Shown in pieces: positions 23,035-34,964 of a stretch of 64,000 nt of DNA. This DNA is from Mactromeris polynyma (lineage: Eukaryota > Mollusca > Bivalvia > Venerida > Mactridae): contig JASFXZ010000001.1 in assembly GCA_032209605.1 (NCBI GenBank), positions 4,712,001 through 4,776,000 of the forward strand. Direction: 5' to 3'. The notes under the pieces were generated by a model that saw only the letters and a program-made list of their open reading frames with translations, was not told where the DNA came from and made no database searches. A program made the position numbers and the translations under genes. The first letter of the stretch is position 1; each line of letters opens with the position of its first letter.

Positions 23035-24140
23035 TACACACTTCCTCGCAAATATCCAGTGTTCTACAGTTATATCACATGGTGTTTTTGTTTCTGACAG
23101 GAATGGCATATTTCATTTTCTCTGGTAAAAGAATGCAATTTACGTAAGAAAGCGCTTCGCAATGCGAAGTATTAATGTGAAATTGAAAAATTAGCATGCA
23201 GTCTTGTTACTTATATTGGTTAATGTCAGCGGTGGAATTGCGATGTACAAGATAACATGTCATGTCTTATTGGCATATTACAGATAACCTAATCTTCACA
23301 TGACATCTTATGACCTCATGTTGAATATACGGACAGCTAATAACGATAGATGTTGTATAGATGCGCTGTAAAAACAAGATGAACGAAGACCGTCTGAGAA
23401 AAAATATTTCGACCAAGAGTTGATGTTTATGGTAAAGATCAGACTAAACAATCTCGCGAGAGTCAAGATGAGACGAGACGTAGACGAGAATATTCCTCGG
23501 CTGACCATCTCCTGATGGGAAATGACTGAAGTACGGACGACCTGGCATTTAGTAACAATTCCCCTACAGAAAAACTGCTCGGTCAGCATTAATTCCAGTG
23601 CCCGCATTGTCGACCTATTAAGGATAAAAACCATCCATTAGTGGAGAGCCCGTATCGTCTATATTGCCCGGACGCATTAAAATGAGATGTAAGCCAATCT
23701 AGCTAAATTCCAGTTCATATCGAACTGCGTCGATCAAATGTTCGCTGGCCTAAACATCTTGTCTTACTTTCAATATTGAAATATACAATGTATCTTAAGC
23801 TGACATGTGTAAAAATCTATAAAAACTGTTTTACTGGCCTTTATTACTCTCCAAATTACGTTCACTTCCATCGGTTCACCAATCCGCAAAACTAACATGG
23901 CTTTACTATGTTCATATCAGTGTTGTTTAAACCAATCAAATCTTACGTTTGTAACCTTGACTCGGATTGGTTAACCTTTCGATATGGGGTACGTTACCTT
24001 GTCCGTTGGAAAAACAATAACCAAGTTGTAATGGTTGTTCAATGGGTATCATGTTTGAATACTATACTAACTTTCTGGCCATTAAAACGCACAATATTTT
24101 ACGTATATACAAATCGTAAAGCTACTAAATTGTTGTTTGT
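23035..24140. other. Unassigned intergenic stretch
   Basis: Two ORFs of about 100 codons (23634-23308 minus, 23908-24210 plus) lack recognisable domains. The second runs into a MITE. Confidence 0.35.
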
Positions 24141-24144
24141 TTGC

Positions 24145-24332
24145 ACTCGGACCTCATTCGAATTGATTTGGTCCGAAATATCATTTCGAATAATGCCTAT
24201 TTTCGAATAACACATTTCATTTCGACGAACCTTAGAAGAATCAACGGGACCTGGCATTTATTTCGGATAATACCAAGTATTCGGATAGGGATAGAAGAAT
24301 GTCGATTAAACGAACTCCGACTGTATTTACAT
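24145..24332. mobile_element. Pogo/Tigger-like MITE (family E), inverted copy
   Basis: Read on the minus strand it starts CAGTCGGAGTTCGTTTAATC and matches the copies at 8797 and 14652. The plus-strand left end is TCGGACCTCATTCG and the right end is CTCCGACTGTA, with TA at the edge. Confidence 0.7.
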
Positions 24333-24334
24333 TA

Positions 24335-25405
24335 ACGAACAAAGTCCGTAACAAGGAAATGAATTCAATAAGCTTCGTTCATTGACTTAATGTGACCTAA
24401 GTACGCGGAAAAAAGTATCTGAAAATCTTCGTTTGAATAGATTCTGGTTAAATACGCGAGAAAACAAGAAAACAATGTCTGGTGTGGTAGGCAAGAACGA
24501 TTATGTCGCTCCACGGCATATTGCTCGGTTATCCTGATTGTTTCTGACAGAAGTCTCGGAAGCTTTCAAAAATTGTATCAGACACTTTTTGTTTGCCATA
24601 ACAATTATTTCACAGTAGATTTAATACTCAAAACTCTTTGTATTCGATTACCGTTCGGGTGATTAGAATTTCAAAATGGCTCACTTATTAATTTGAACGT
24701 ATGAATGAAACGGAAATTAACATCGATTCCAGGTCTGTCGTTCTTACGAATATAAAAAAATATATCTAATACTTGATATTATTCTCTAGAGAAAATTACA
24801 TTTCCAATAAATGATCTTAACAGAATTAGAGATAAATCGCTTGTGTATTTATTCTGACTGGGAAAATAATTGTGACGACCAGCTTCTCTCGAGATTTTCC
24901 AAAGTCTGGAAAAATAGACAAACAATTCCTACTCGTTGAAATGAAAAGATATTCCATTACATACAAGTCGATTGCTTCCATGAATCTAATCTACTGTTTT
25001 ATATATTCTTGTATGATATTAACGGTGCAATGTAAAGTCATGAATGCTTAGAGTAATATTATGCTCATTTTTTATGTTTAATTCATTTGCTTACCTAAAG
25101 TTAAAACATCAATAAACATCAACAAAGAATGAACTCATAATGTATGATCCGTATATGTTGAAGAGAGATGTTTGTACATCAAAAAAAATAAAAAACTTTC
25201 ATTTTTTTAACAATCAGGCTATTTTACAAGTTTTGTCTGATAGTATTATGGTAAAAGAATATACGTTCAATCGGTTATACATTGCAATGGTTCTTGTAAG
25301 AGATTTTTAGCCACTGTAACAACAATTCTGGATGAAGCCAATAAAACATTTTATGTGTAGATGAGCCATATACATATTTAAGTGTTTATGTTGCCATTTT
25401 AAAGG
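24335..25405. other. Unassigned intergenic stretch
   Basis: AT-rich, with no credible ORF or recognised repeat. Confidence 0.4.
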
Positions 25406-25407
25406 CC

Positions 25408-26195
25408 ACGTTTTGATGTCCGAGGTAACGCCAAATGTCCCGACTTTGTCTGGTCTTTAGACTGTGCCGTGATACCGAGGTAACGCCAAATGTCCCGACT
25501 ATGTCTGGTCTTTAGACTGTGCCGTGATACCGCGGTAACGCCAAATGTCCCGACTATGTCTGGTCTTTAGACTGTACCATGATACAGCGGTAACGCCAAA
25601 TGTCCCGACTTATGTCTGAACTTTAAACTGTGCCATGATACAGCGGTAACGCCAAATGTCCCGACTTATGTCTGAACTTTAAACTGTGCCATGATACAGC
25701 GGTAACGCCAAATGTCCCGACTATGTCTGAACTTTAAACTGTGCCACGATACAGCGGTAACGCCAAATGTCCCGACTTTGTCTGGTCTTTAGACTGTACC
25801 ATGATACAGCGGTAACGCCAAATGTCCCGACTATGTCTGAACTTTAAACTGTACCATGATACAGCGGTAACGCCAAATGTCCCGACTATGTCTGAACTTT
25901 AAACTGTACCATGATACAGCGGTAACGCCAAATGTCCCGACTATGTCTGAACTTTAAACTGTACCATGATACAGCGGTAACGCCAAATGTCCCGACTATG
26001 TCTGAACTTTAAACTGTGCCATTATACAGCGGTAACGCCAAATGTCCCGACTATGTCTGAACGTTAAACTGTACCATGATACAGCGGTAACGCCAAATGC
26101 CCCGACTTATGTCTGAACTTTAGACTGTACCATGATACAGCGGTAACGCCAAATGTCCCGACCTTGTCTGAACCTAAGACTGTACCGTGATGTTA
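25408..26195 (+). repeat. 55-bp minisatellite, about 14 units
   Basis: Unit contains GGTAACGCCAAATGTCCCGA and CTATGTCTGAACTTTAAACT. The first units carry GGTCTTTAGACTG and the later ones GAACTTTAAACTG, so the array is layered by variant. Unit length alternates between 55 and 56 through a TATG/TTATG difference. Confidence 0.92.
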
Positions 26196-26469
26196 CTCAT
26201 GTATGTTCCGTGTTCTATAAAAATATATACACAATGCTAAGCTATATGTGGTAACATTACAAAGCGTTCAATGGTTTACGTGGTTACTTGTGCATCTGAA
26301 AGTTACAGAGCACTTAAAGATAATGTTCCTTTCTCTTGCAACACGTTGTGCAGAGAATCTATAGTGGTTTCAGTTGACAATATTATATATGCTTTGCTTC
26401 ACTCGTGTACATGATTCCATTTTCTTAATGTATGCATTAATTCCCATCGGGTTACCTGCAACGTGTCTT

Positions 26470-26590
26470 TTTGACGTCATCAGATGTCGTCAGCAGATGT
26501 CAGCGGATGACCTGATGACGTCAGAAGATGTCAGTAGATAACGTCAGCAGATGACGCGATGACGTCAGCAGATGGATGACGTAAGAAACG
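26470..26590 (+). repeat. Irregular repeat of GATGACGTCAGCA
   Basis: About eight imperfect copies of a GATGACGTCAGCA-like word. Three contain a perfect TGACGTCA octamer (26472, 26516 and 26560). It could be a decaying short tandem repeat or a cluster of CRE-like sites. Confidence 0.7.
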
Positions 26591-26616
26591 TAAAAACGAC
26601 ATAAGACATAATCAAA

Positions 26617-26712
26617 GAGAATAAGTTGCTACAGGGAACGCCACGGACAATGCCTCCTCACACAGACCTCCGGGAACACAACAGTCCATAAAACAACAGG
26701 CATTTGATGAAG
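26617..26712 (+). repeat. Dispersed repeat family D, copy 2
   Basis: GTTGCTACAGGGAACGCCAC, CACACAGACCTCCGG and AACAGTCCATAAAAC match 6826-6925 in the same orientation. Confidence 0.6.
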
Positions 26713-26714
26713 TA

Positions 26715-27485
26715 CAGGGAACCATTAATCTGGATTCCGCATATGTTGTCCAAGTAGAATAACTACAGTACTCATGTTCGCGGTAAATATCCCCGACTAA
26801 AATGGCAATCTCAATTGACTGCTAATCTATTGTTTCTGAACCCAATGATGGGGCAATGTTAACGCAAGTAAAATAATGGAAATATTTCTGATAACGTATA
26901 ATGTGGTTTCCTTATTGCCTTGTGTATATACGATATATAACTAGTTGGCTAAAAATGTCTCCGATGATTTTTGGTGGGAGGAATTTTCTATAATATCTTC
27001 AGATACTCTGGATAAGAGGTATTGGTAATTGTGGTAGTCATAAAATTCTCTTTAGGAGAGGAAGGCCAATCGATTGTATAAATGAGGTGCCTAATTTGCC
27101 TCGCTGTAAATTATCATCAAACTATCGTATACGTCTTGTAAACAGCAACTCTAATAAATTCGTTGAACCGAGAATTGAGTGTTACTTTCTGTCAAAACCG
27201 TTTTCCCGGTTAAAACTGTCTCTCTTTATAACTGTGTTACAGTAATAAATCAACTTTATTTATGTTCAGCTTTAAATTCATCCATCCCCAAATTAGAACA
27301 AAAGTTTCCCGTTTTGTACAAGCCGTAAGTGGAAGTCAGCTGACCGAAACTCGTTTCCAAAAAAACATCTGCTATCACACTAAGGTTCCCTTCAAGCCAT
27401 CGGTTCCCTAATTTGCTCATAGCGTCAGTTAAGTCTTCCCTTTTCTTATTCATTTTCTTGCAGATCTAATGGCCAACCATCAGAA
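26715..27485. other. Unassigned intergenic stretch
   Basis: No gene recognised; a 65-codon minus ORF at 27453-27256 has no known domain. Confidence 0.35.
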
Positions 27486-27787
27486 ACAAGTAATATCTTG
27501 AAAAAAGAAGGTTAAGATTTCTTGAGCAACATAAAACCAATGCCGAGATGTTACGATTGCTGGTCGCTCCAGATCTAAAATGGATTTCGGTAAATTCACG
27601 GAAATTCAGTAGATTTCGGTAAGGTAACGTACACTTTATCGAAAGCTTAACCATTCCGCGTCGATGTTACAAACGTTGTTTGGTTGAAGAGAAATTGCGT
27701 TGGTGGTTAACGTAACATTCGATTGGTTAACACAACACTGATATGCAACTAGCAAAACCATGTTAGTACGGCTGCGCCGAAAAACAG
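27486..27787. repeat. Dispersed repeat family A, copy 2
   Basis: Aligns with 4571-4836, with an extra segment of about 50 bases (27668-27725, containing GGTTGAAGAGAAATTGCG). The left end is shortened relative to copy 1. The minus frame starting at 27654 shares STLPYRN-like and FTEI-like words with the copy 1 frame and then diverges. Confidence 0.6.
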
Positions 27788-28224
27788 TATAATGGCTGAG
27801 CAAGGGGTGGGTAACAGAGTTAAATTGTTATGCCACCTAAAGTAAGTACTAACTCCAAGTTCGTGTCATAATTAATGCACCACTTAAATAATCATAGTGT
27901 GCATCAAAGTTTGACATTCATTAAGAAGTCATCTAAACATTTTACAATATGTTGTCTGTGAATGGCTCGTATTGGGCAATGCATTTGCTACATGCTCTTC
28001 AACAATGGAGGAAATATGTATTCATCTACCTCCTTTAACTACACAGTTTTAGAAATCATTGTTTTCCTCGACACGACTACCAGCGTGTTCAATAATTTCA
28101 TTCCCAGTCCATCCAGTATACATGTATTAGCCTAGCCTGTAAAACACTCTACCATCTATCTAACGGTCGTGTGTCCGAATCTCGAGTGAGGCGTATGTTC
28201 ACCGTGTCAATTTGGCACAAAACA

Positions 28225-28800
28225 TAACAGAGGACTGTTGAAAATGGTGTAAAACTATAACACAACAACATAACTGAATACTGTTGAAAATGGTGTAAAA
28301 CTATAAAACAATAACATAGCTGAATACTGTTGAAAATGGTGTAAAACTATAACACAACAACATAACTGAATACTGTTGAAAATGGTGTAAAACTATAACG
28401 CAACAACATAACTGAATACTGTTGAAAATGGTGTAAAACTATAACACAATAACATAACTGAATACTGTTGAAAATGGTGTAAAACTATAACACAACAACA
28501 AAACTGAATGCTGTTGAAAATGGTGTAAAACTATAACACAATAACATAGCTGAATACTGTTGAAAATGGTGTAAAACTATAACGCAACAACATAACTGAG
28601 TACTGTTGAAAATGGTGTAAAACTATAACACAACATCATTAATGAAATACTGTTGAAAATGGTGTAAAACTATAATACAACATCATTAATTAAATACTGT
28701 TGAAAATGGTGTAAAACTATAACACAACATCATTAATGAAATACTGTTGAAAATGGTGTAAAACTATAACACAACATCATTACTGAAATATTGTTGAAAA
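28225..28800 (+). repeat. 46-bp minisatellite, about 12 units
   Basis: Unit contains ACTGTTGAAAATGGTGTAAA and ACTATAACACAACAACATA. The last four units differ together (CATCATTAATGAAAT replacing CAACATAACTGAAT), so variants are clustered. Confidence 0.92.
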
Positions 28801-28804
28801 ACGT

Positions 28805-29200
28805 GAATCTTAAACACAGACACGCATTACTCTCCAATTATATATACATGTACATGTAATTTTATTCTAAGGATTAGTTCTTGACAATTTCAACCAAAGC
28901 TTCTAAGTTTAGCTTGTCACGGAACTTCATACATTTGGGATTTCTCGTCTTCATTTTGCGTTTAATTTAACTTTACACTTTGTGTATTTGTATAAATATT
29001 GTATTTTCTCTGTTGCTAAGAATTTTCAAATCAATCGTAGTTATTTAATGCTAAAGACAAACTCCCATTTATACAATACAGAAAAGTCAGAACTATTTAC
29101 GAATCATGCAATCAAGTTATCTCTGGGACAAATTATTATTGTATGAATTAGGACTATTTTCAAAATTAGCATGCATATGTAGATTCTAGTTGTATGTTTA
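28805..29200. other. Unassigned spacer
   Basis: AT-rich, with no supported feature. Confidence 0.4.
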
Positions 29201-29202
29201 TT

Positions 29203-29300
29203 CTAGTTGGATTGTTGTTTCCCGGAGGTCTGTGTGGGGAGACATTGTCTTATGTATGTGGCGTTCCCTGTAGTAACTTATTCTCTCTCTCTCTTACCCT
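29203..29300 (-). repeat. Dispersed repeat family D, copy 3 (inverted)
   Basis: GGAGGTCTGTGTGGGGAGAC and GTGGCGTTCCCTGTAGTAAC are the complement of the family D core. A TCTCTCTCTC run follows, matching the purine run flanking other copies. The overlapping ORF is incidental. Confidence 0.6.
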
Positions 29301-29547
29301 ATTTGAAATTGCGGCCGTGACAGGAATGTTTTTTTTAGATTTGCTTCATTGTCCAAACAACACATTGACGGTTTCTGAACACGGTATGTAGTTTGTGTCG
29401 GTGTAGTCGTTTTTGCGTAACATGCCTTTACTGACAATAGCGATAGTCGATTTCTGTGCCAGTTTTTTGTCTTAGCGCCTGTGATAATATTCGCTTGAAC
29501 TAAAAACTCACTCATTACAATATGCCATTCTACACTCATACGATGGC

Positions 29548-30017
29548 AGGTGATATTACAATATGATACCTTACTGCCTCATTTGATAGCGAGTGATATT
29601 ACAATACGATACCCTTCTCTTATTTGATAGCGGGTAATATAACAATACGATATCCTACTCTCATTTGATAGCAGGTGATATTACAATACAATACCCTACT
29701 CTCATTTGATAGCGGGTGATATTACAATACAATACCCTACTCTCATTTGATAGCGGGTGATATTACAATACAATACCCTACTCTCATTTGATAGCAGGTG
29801 ATATTACAATACTATACCCTACTCTCATTTGATAGCAGGTGATATTACAATACAATACCCTACTCTCATTTGATAGCGGGTGATATTACAATACAATACC
29901 CTACTCTCATTTGATAGCAGGTGATATTACAATACAATACCCTACTCTCATTTGATAGCGGGTGATATTACAATATAGTAATCTACTCCCATTTGATAGC
30001 GGGTAATATTACAATAC
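29548..30017 (+). repeat. 41-bp minisatellite, about 11 units
   Basis: Unit contains GGTGATATTACAATACAATA and CCCTACTCTCATTTGATAGC. Units alternate between GATAGCGGGT and GATAGCAGGT in a patterned order. Confidence 0.92.
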
Positions 30018-30292
30018 CCTATTTTTCCCCGACCCTAGAACATTTTTTCGCGTGTTAACAAATTTTATTTCTTTTTGGTATATTTCTTCTTTTTGGTTTA
30101 ATTTCTTTGTGTGAATTTTTCTAAAGGTTCATATTTCTGTACAGTCAATAGATGCTTTACGACTATTCCAGCTATAGAGTGTTTAATTCACCTTGATTTA
30201 TCAAATTGTCAACGTCCGTTCTAGTCTATGTTTAATTTGAAAATAATAAAAAACATCTCCAAAAAATCTCCTACCATCATACCTACCCTATT

Positions 30293-30315
30293 GGGGGGGG
30301 GGGGGGGGGGGGGGG
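30293..30315 (+). repeat. Poly-G run of 23 bases
   Basis: An uninterrupted run of 23 G, preceded by CCCTATT and followed by TACGAAGCC. Its true length is uncertain, because such runs are prone to sequencing error. Confidence 0.9.
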
Positions 30316-30899
30316 TACGAAGCCTGAAACAAACAATTGTTTAGGCCTAACGAATAAAAAAGCTTATAATAACCCAATTTTCTACAAAATTGGCGTGAGC
30401 AAGAAGTATAAAATCAGACAGAGTAAATTGCCCAATCAGCAAGGTCATTGTTTATATTGCCAGAAGCCGCGTGTAGATGTCTCTATTAAAGACAATCGTG
30501 AAAAGTGAATTGTGGGATAGGCTTTGTATGTGTATCATCTTTTCAATTATTCTGTATTATCGACAAGTCACAAGATATTCGTATTTGCCAAATCGACGGC
30601 CGCCTGTTACACCAGTAATACATGGCAGTGATTGACCGATGAAGCCGTCATCTTGCCCCAAGAGGTCATAAATCATATATAGGATTTATCCTTGTCAGTA
30701 CAGCTCTCGTATCAAGTAATTCTATAACTATGTATTATATAGATTGTCAAAGTCTTGCATCCAGTCGTTTAACGATGTATATCAATTACTGAAGAACAAA
30801 TTAAGTAGGAAATGATGAGACAAGTCGTTGAAGAAGCTTGATAAGAAAGATGGCTGTAATTATAAGGAAATCGTTATCCCTTAAGACTAGATGCGTCTA

Positions 30900-31390
30900 T
30901 AGGACACGGATGCCCCCGCTCTTGGGCTTTTCAGTAGAATGCAAATATGTCGTTTGTAATGGCTATATAATTTTGAAGCAATACGAATTGAATCCATCCA
31001 CCCTTCCTAGCGTTATTGATCAGAAAACAATTTTCAATTCTAAAAAGGGTCATAACTCCTCCAAAAGTTGGTAACCAAAATCTGTATTTTATTAGCACAT
31101 GCTTAGTGCCCAATATGAATAGAATTCATCCATCCATTCAAGCGTTATTGATCAGAAACCAATTTTTTGAAAAGGGCCATAAACTCTTTCAAAATTTGGT
31201 AGACTGTAACCAAACCAAATCTGGTCTGTGCATTTGTATTTTATTATCATGTGCCCAATATGAATTAAAGCCATCCCTCTGTTCAAGAATTATTGATCGG
31301 AAACCAAGATTTTGCACAGACGGACGGACAGGTGTAAGACTTTATGACCCTTCACATTATTCGAATAGCGAGGACATAATAAATTCAGTT
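30900..31390. repeat. Tandemly arranged dispersed repeat, about three diverged units
   Basis: TTATTGATCAGAAACCAA, AAAGGGCCATAAACTC and GCCCAATATGAAT recur about every 120-130 bases (30975, 31100 and 31250 regions). It ends with GACGGACGGACAGG. The arrangement resembles dispersed repeats I associate with bivalve genomes. The ORFs here (30838-31393) follow the repeat and are not supported as genes. A possible inverted relative is at 58770-58960. Confidence 0.55.
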
Positions 31391-31628
31391 TAAAATAATC
31401 CACGGTAGCGAGTGCTCTTCAAAGCGCCATGCGGATTCGAGCGAGAGTTCGACTTTCACAGCACCGACGGAATAGTCTGGAAAAAACAAGATTATATTAA
31501 TTTGGTTCTGTAAGAATGTCTTAGGAGGAATAGATTTTTTTAATGGTTAAATGGGGTTCCTGGATTTTGAAACCGCACAAAGTACTATTCCCACGTCATA
31601 GGATATCTCAGTGCTCAGTACTTAGTGC

Positions 31629-31862
31629 CAACCCGGTTAGCTCAGCGGTTAGAGCGCCAGGCTATTACCCGGGGTCCGGATTCGATTCCCAGGATGAGCA
31701 GGTCATGTCCTTCCGGCGTGACATTTACCTACGGTCATTTGTCCTCCACTTCTGATTTATGTGGGGAAGTTGTCAGCTGTTTGTGGAAGAGCAAGTTAGA
31801 ACTTGTATATAACTAATTCCAGGTAAACTGGTTAGGTCAACAAATCACCGTATGTAACTAAA
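31629..31862 (+). mobile_element. tRNA-derived SINE family S, copy 1
   Basis: The tRNA-like head carries an A box (GTTAGCTCAGCGGTTAGAGC) and a B box (GGATTCGATTCCC). The body contains GGGGAAGTTGTCAGCTG, TTGTGGAAGAGCAAGTTAG and CCAGGTAAACTGGTTAGGTC. The whole unit is matched in inverted orientation at 57785-57981, and a fragment lies at 39722-39850. Transcription would be by Pol III from the internal boxes. Confidence 0.75.
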
Positions 31863-31892
31863 ATGTTTTTAACAGTAGATTAAAATGAATAC

Positions 31893-32107
31893 CAATGGCG
31901 TAGTTTCCCAAAGGGTGTGTAGGCCGCGGCCTACACTTTCTTTCGAAAAATCGAAAAAAAGGCCAAAACTGCAATAAGATATTTAATGTATGATTTTGAT
32001 GTTATTGTAAACATATTTACCGAACGAAATATACTCCAAAACGCATTTCTCACGAAAAAAATCCAGGGCTCCATGCCCCCGGACCTCTCATAAACTAGGC
32101 CTAGCAA
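31893..32107 (-). mobile_element. Dispersed repeat family H, copy 2
   Basis: Matches 15705-15958 over about 200 bases, with AATGGCGTAGTTTCC at the left and AAACTAGGCCTAG at the right. It directly follows the SINE. Confidence 0.55.
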
Positions 32108-32109
32108 GT

Positions 32110-33595
32110 TTCATACGTTTGGAATGCATCGTGCAACAAGAAATATGGGAGATAACGTCATATCGAATGTTAATTCATTGGCTTTCTCTAAGGTTTTCTC
32201 AACCGAAAATAATGTAGAATATACCAATATCTTATGTTGAATATTTTTTGACCTGCGTGAATTTTGCAAGCATGCTACCTAATCTGATCGATACGTCTGA
32301 AATGATCTAGATGCCTCATTTATCATGTGCAGCCAATTTCGATACTTCGTTTCAATATAAAAGAGATATATCCGTATATCAACTATCCGAAATGTATGCA
32401 AGTCCCATCTGACATACAGAGCTGGCATGAAATATTCGAAAACAATTTATTCATTATGTACACGTCTGGATAAGACCAATAGCAATTATTAGATCTTTAT
32501 AAATTCTGGATGTAACATGCTAATTTGTCAATAAAAATCGAGAAAACAAATTGATGTTTTCCCTTTGCGATGGTTTCGGCAGACGATATAAAATTCTATA
32601 GATTCATAAAGCATGGTAAGAATTGTTTACATAAATCGACGTGATGGAATTTGCATTTGATAACAATTCGTGCTCAGAAACAAGACCTCGTGGAAATTTC
32701 AGCACAAGTAGCGTTTGTTACATAAACGTTTAAGTATAAGGTCACTTGTAAACGGAATTGCTACTTCTGTTGTTCGGTATTTTTCGTGTAACATTTAGTA
32801 CGCAGACGATCGGTCTGGTGAAGGAAAGCAGCTGTAACCCATCATTTCAGGTCAGCCTCACATGATGGTTGTGATTTGATGAAACAATAGACTTTTTACA
32901 TGTCCTCGTCGAATTTCTTCGCAATTCTCAGATGTTTCTGCTCAGAAATTTCATAAAAACAGCATAAATATTGTTTATGCCGCTTAATAAACATCAATGC
33001 TGAAGCAATTTAAGCTATTACCCCAGATTGTCTCTGAATACTCGACTTATTGACCTTATTTCTGGAGATATTGTTCCCTCGGATACAGGGTGTTAGCATA
33101 TATCTTGATGACAATGACACGCACGATGGAAAACAGAAATCACACAAAACAGCGAAACACCGCGGTAAAAATTCCCCAACGCCTCCTGTGTCAGCCATTT
33201 TGTGCCCACAAGGTTTCTGGTCGTCATGTGACATTGAAGTTAGGTTAAAGTCTCTAAAAGTTAAGCAATGAATCTATGGTAGCGAAAATAAAATCACATA
33301 TGACTTCAATGAAGTCATTTATAAAAGAAAGCAAATCCCATAAGATTATTATGCGTGTCAGTTCTTTCCCCGGTCGGATTCATATAATTGGCTTACGAAA
33401 AGAATGCCTTGGTTTGACAGGGGACCGAGAAAATCGGATGAAAATTGTGACAGGTCATCAATCAAAACTCCCTAATCCCCTTTTAGTTTTAAAGGCAAAA
33501 AGATGGTGACAGTCTATAAATATGCTTATATTTATATAGTATCAGCTTGTCTCATTTTTTCTTTCAAACAGAAGTCTTTACGACGAACAGCAGGA
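32110..33595. other. Unassigned intergenic stretch
   Basis: No supported gene. Overlapping ORFs of 73-77 codons on both strands at 33010-33509 have no domain and look like chance. Confidence 0.35.
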
Positions 33596-33599
33596 AAAA

Positions 33600-33712
33600 T
33601 GTGCTGTATTCTTTTTCAATATTTCTTATTCTGTCTGAGCATTGTCTTGTCGGATTGTTATCCCCTAAGCCATGAAAGTGCGGCAAAGTTAGATGGAGAA
33701 GAAAAAAGTTAG
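33600..33712 (+). CDS. Possible small secreted peptide (37 codons)
   Basis: An ATG at about 33600 opens a 37-residue frame. It begins with a hydrophobic stretch like a signal peptide (MCCILFQYFLFCLSIVLS), followed by a short polar tail (DCYPLSHESAAKLDGEEKS). Just upstream, a pyrimidine-rich TTTTCTTTCAAACAG looks like a splice acceptor, and CTATAAATA near 33515 resembles a TATA box. I recognise no family. The frame could be one exon of a larger secreted protein, but no good donor follows. Chance is a strong alternative for so short a frame. Confidence 0.15.
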
Positions 33713-33714
33713 AC

Positions 33715-34435
33715 AAATGGACCGTTAAATTCGAATCTGTATTTCATGTCGACGATTTTGATAAATTGATAAAACTAACAAAAGATGAATATACGTAGTT
33801 TCGTCATTTGAGTCGATGAATATACAATGCATTATGAAACGAAGCCGTCTTTGGGAAATCAAAAAAATTAATGGCGTTTGTCAATTTCAAAGTTGAAGAT
33901 AAAGCATTCTGATTATAGACTATAGAGGAATCAAAAGAATAAAAAAGGGCTCGATTCAAACTACTAATAGCTAATTCGGTCACAGTACTATTCAAATGAG
34001 GGGCACTCAATCAGAACCCGATATGGAGTGACGTTTTGGGGACAAGATGGCGCTCGCGGGGAGCCTGCATGATTGACAGTTCAAAGGCTTCATAATCAAG
34101 AGCGAAGTCACAGCCTGTTGTCGCAATTAAAATGTGATCTGTACGAAAAAAATCTTTAACCTCAAGATGTTTGACCTAACATGGAGACAAATGAACATAA
34201 GGTATAGGCAGTACTAGGCACACACCCGATTCATTAGGTTTGTCTTCAATGTAATTTCTAATGAATATCGTTAGCATTTTGATAGACATAGTTTCGGGGT
34301 AGTATCTGGAGAATTGGTAATTTGGTACTAAGATACGACTAGACTTCACATATTAAGAGAGTGTAACTTTGATCAATGGGCCGTAAGTAGTGGTTTTCAT
34401 GCCGCGTACATAGTAAAACTATACGTGGCCACAAG
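33715..34435. other. Unassigned intergenic stretch
   Basis: GACAAGATGGCGCTCGCGGG near 34041 contains a YY1-like word, but its ATG opens fewer than ten codons. Nothing else was recognised. Confidence 0.35.
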
Positions 34436-34700
34436 CAGGGTCGTAGCCAGAGCTGGAAGAAGGTGTACGCAAACAATCTAAGGGGGTCTAGGGGTATAAT
34501 ATCCCGGAAATAAACCCGTTTTGTAGAACGTTCGTGGTGCAATCTGGTAACTTTTTTACAAGCAATATAGTAAATTTTGCAACGATATATTTTCAGAATT
34601 TTTTTTTAACTGCACACAAATGCTCAACTGTTGGTGATTGCACATTTTTCGATTTTATTATCGCGTATTTTGCGTACAGGTAGCTACGCGCCCACCCACT
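34436..34700. mobile_element. Candidate hAT-like MITE
   Basis: Starts CAGGGTCGTAGCCAGAG. The right side reads GTACAGGTAGCTACGCGCCC, whose complement partly resembles the left end. The interior is AT-rich without an ORF. Confidence 0.4.
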
Positions 34701-34868
34701 CTGGAAATGAACCCTTGTCCCCTGGAATTTCCAAAAAGTCACATTTTGACCATAAGGATTCTGGCTGAAGGGTAATTTTTTCTCGAAATTTTAGGTAATT
34801 TGGCTATAAAATGGTAAAAATCCAGTAAAAAAATATCAAAATGAGTCTTGAGACTCAGCACCTAGTGG
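34701..34868 (-). repeat. Dispersed repeat family K (GGTTCCACTAGG...GGAACCC), copy 1
   Basis: The complement reads GGTTCCACTAGGTGCTGA and continues as in 49468-49668 and 62735-62862. Shared words include GGCTATAAAATGGTAAAA-like text, AATTTAGGTAATT-like text and a TTTGGACCGTCA/GGGTCAAAATGTGGC block. Confidence 0.55.
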
Positions 34869-34957
34869 AACCCCCGCTATATACAGTATATAACGCTATA
34901 CCGGTCTCAGCACCTAGTGGAACCCCCGCTATATACAGTATATAACGCTATACCGGT
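34854..34957 (+). repeat. Perfect 52-bp tandem duplication
   Basis: The segment starting CTCAGCACCTAGTGGAACCC and ending TATACCGGT occurs twice head to tail without visible difference, so the duplication is young. The first unit overlaps the end of the family K copy. Confidence 0.85.
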
Positions 34958-34964
34958 CTCCAAG

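Noticed and set aside
23308..24210. ORFs of about 100 codons on both strands
   Set aside because: No recognisable domain, and the plus-strand one enters a MITE.
25408..30017. CRISPR-like arrays (regular repeats)
   Set aside because: Units are contiguous with no unique spacers, and the genome is eukaryotic.
31629..31702. Functional tRNA gene
   Set aside because: The same tRNA-like head plus a conserved 150-base body recurs at 57785-57981, so it is a SINE.
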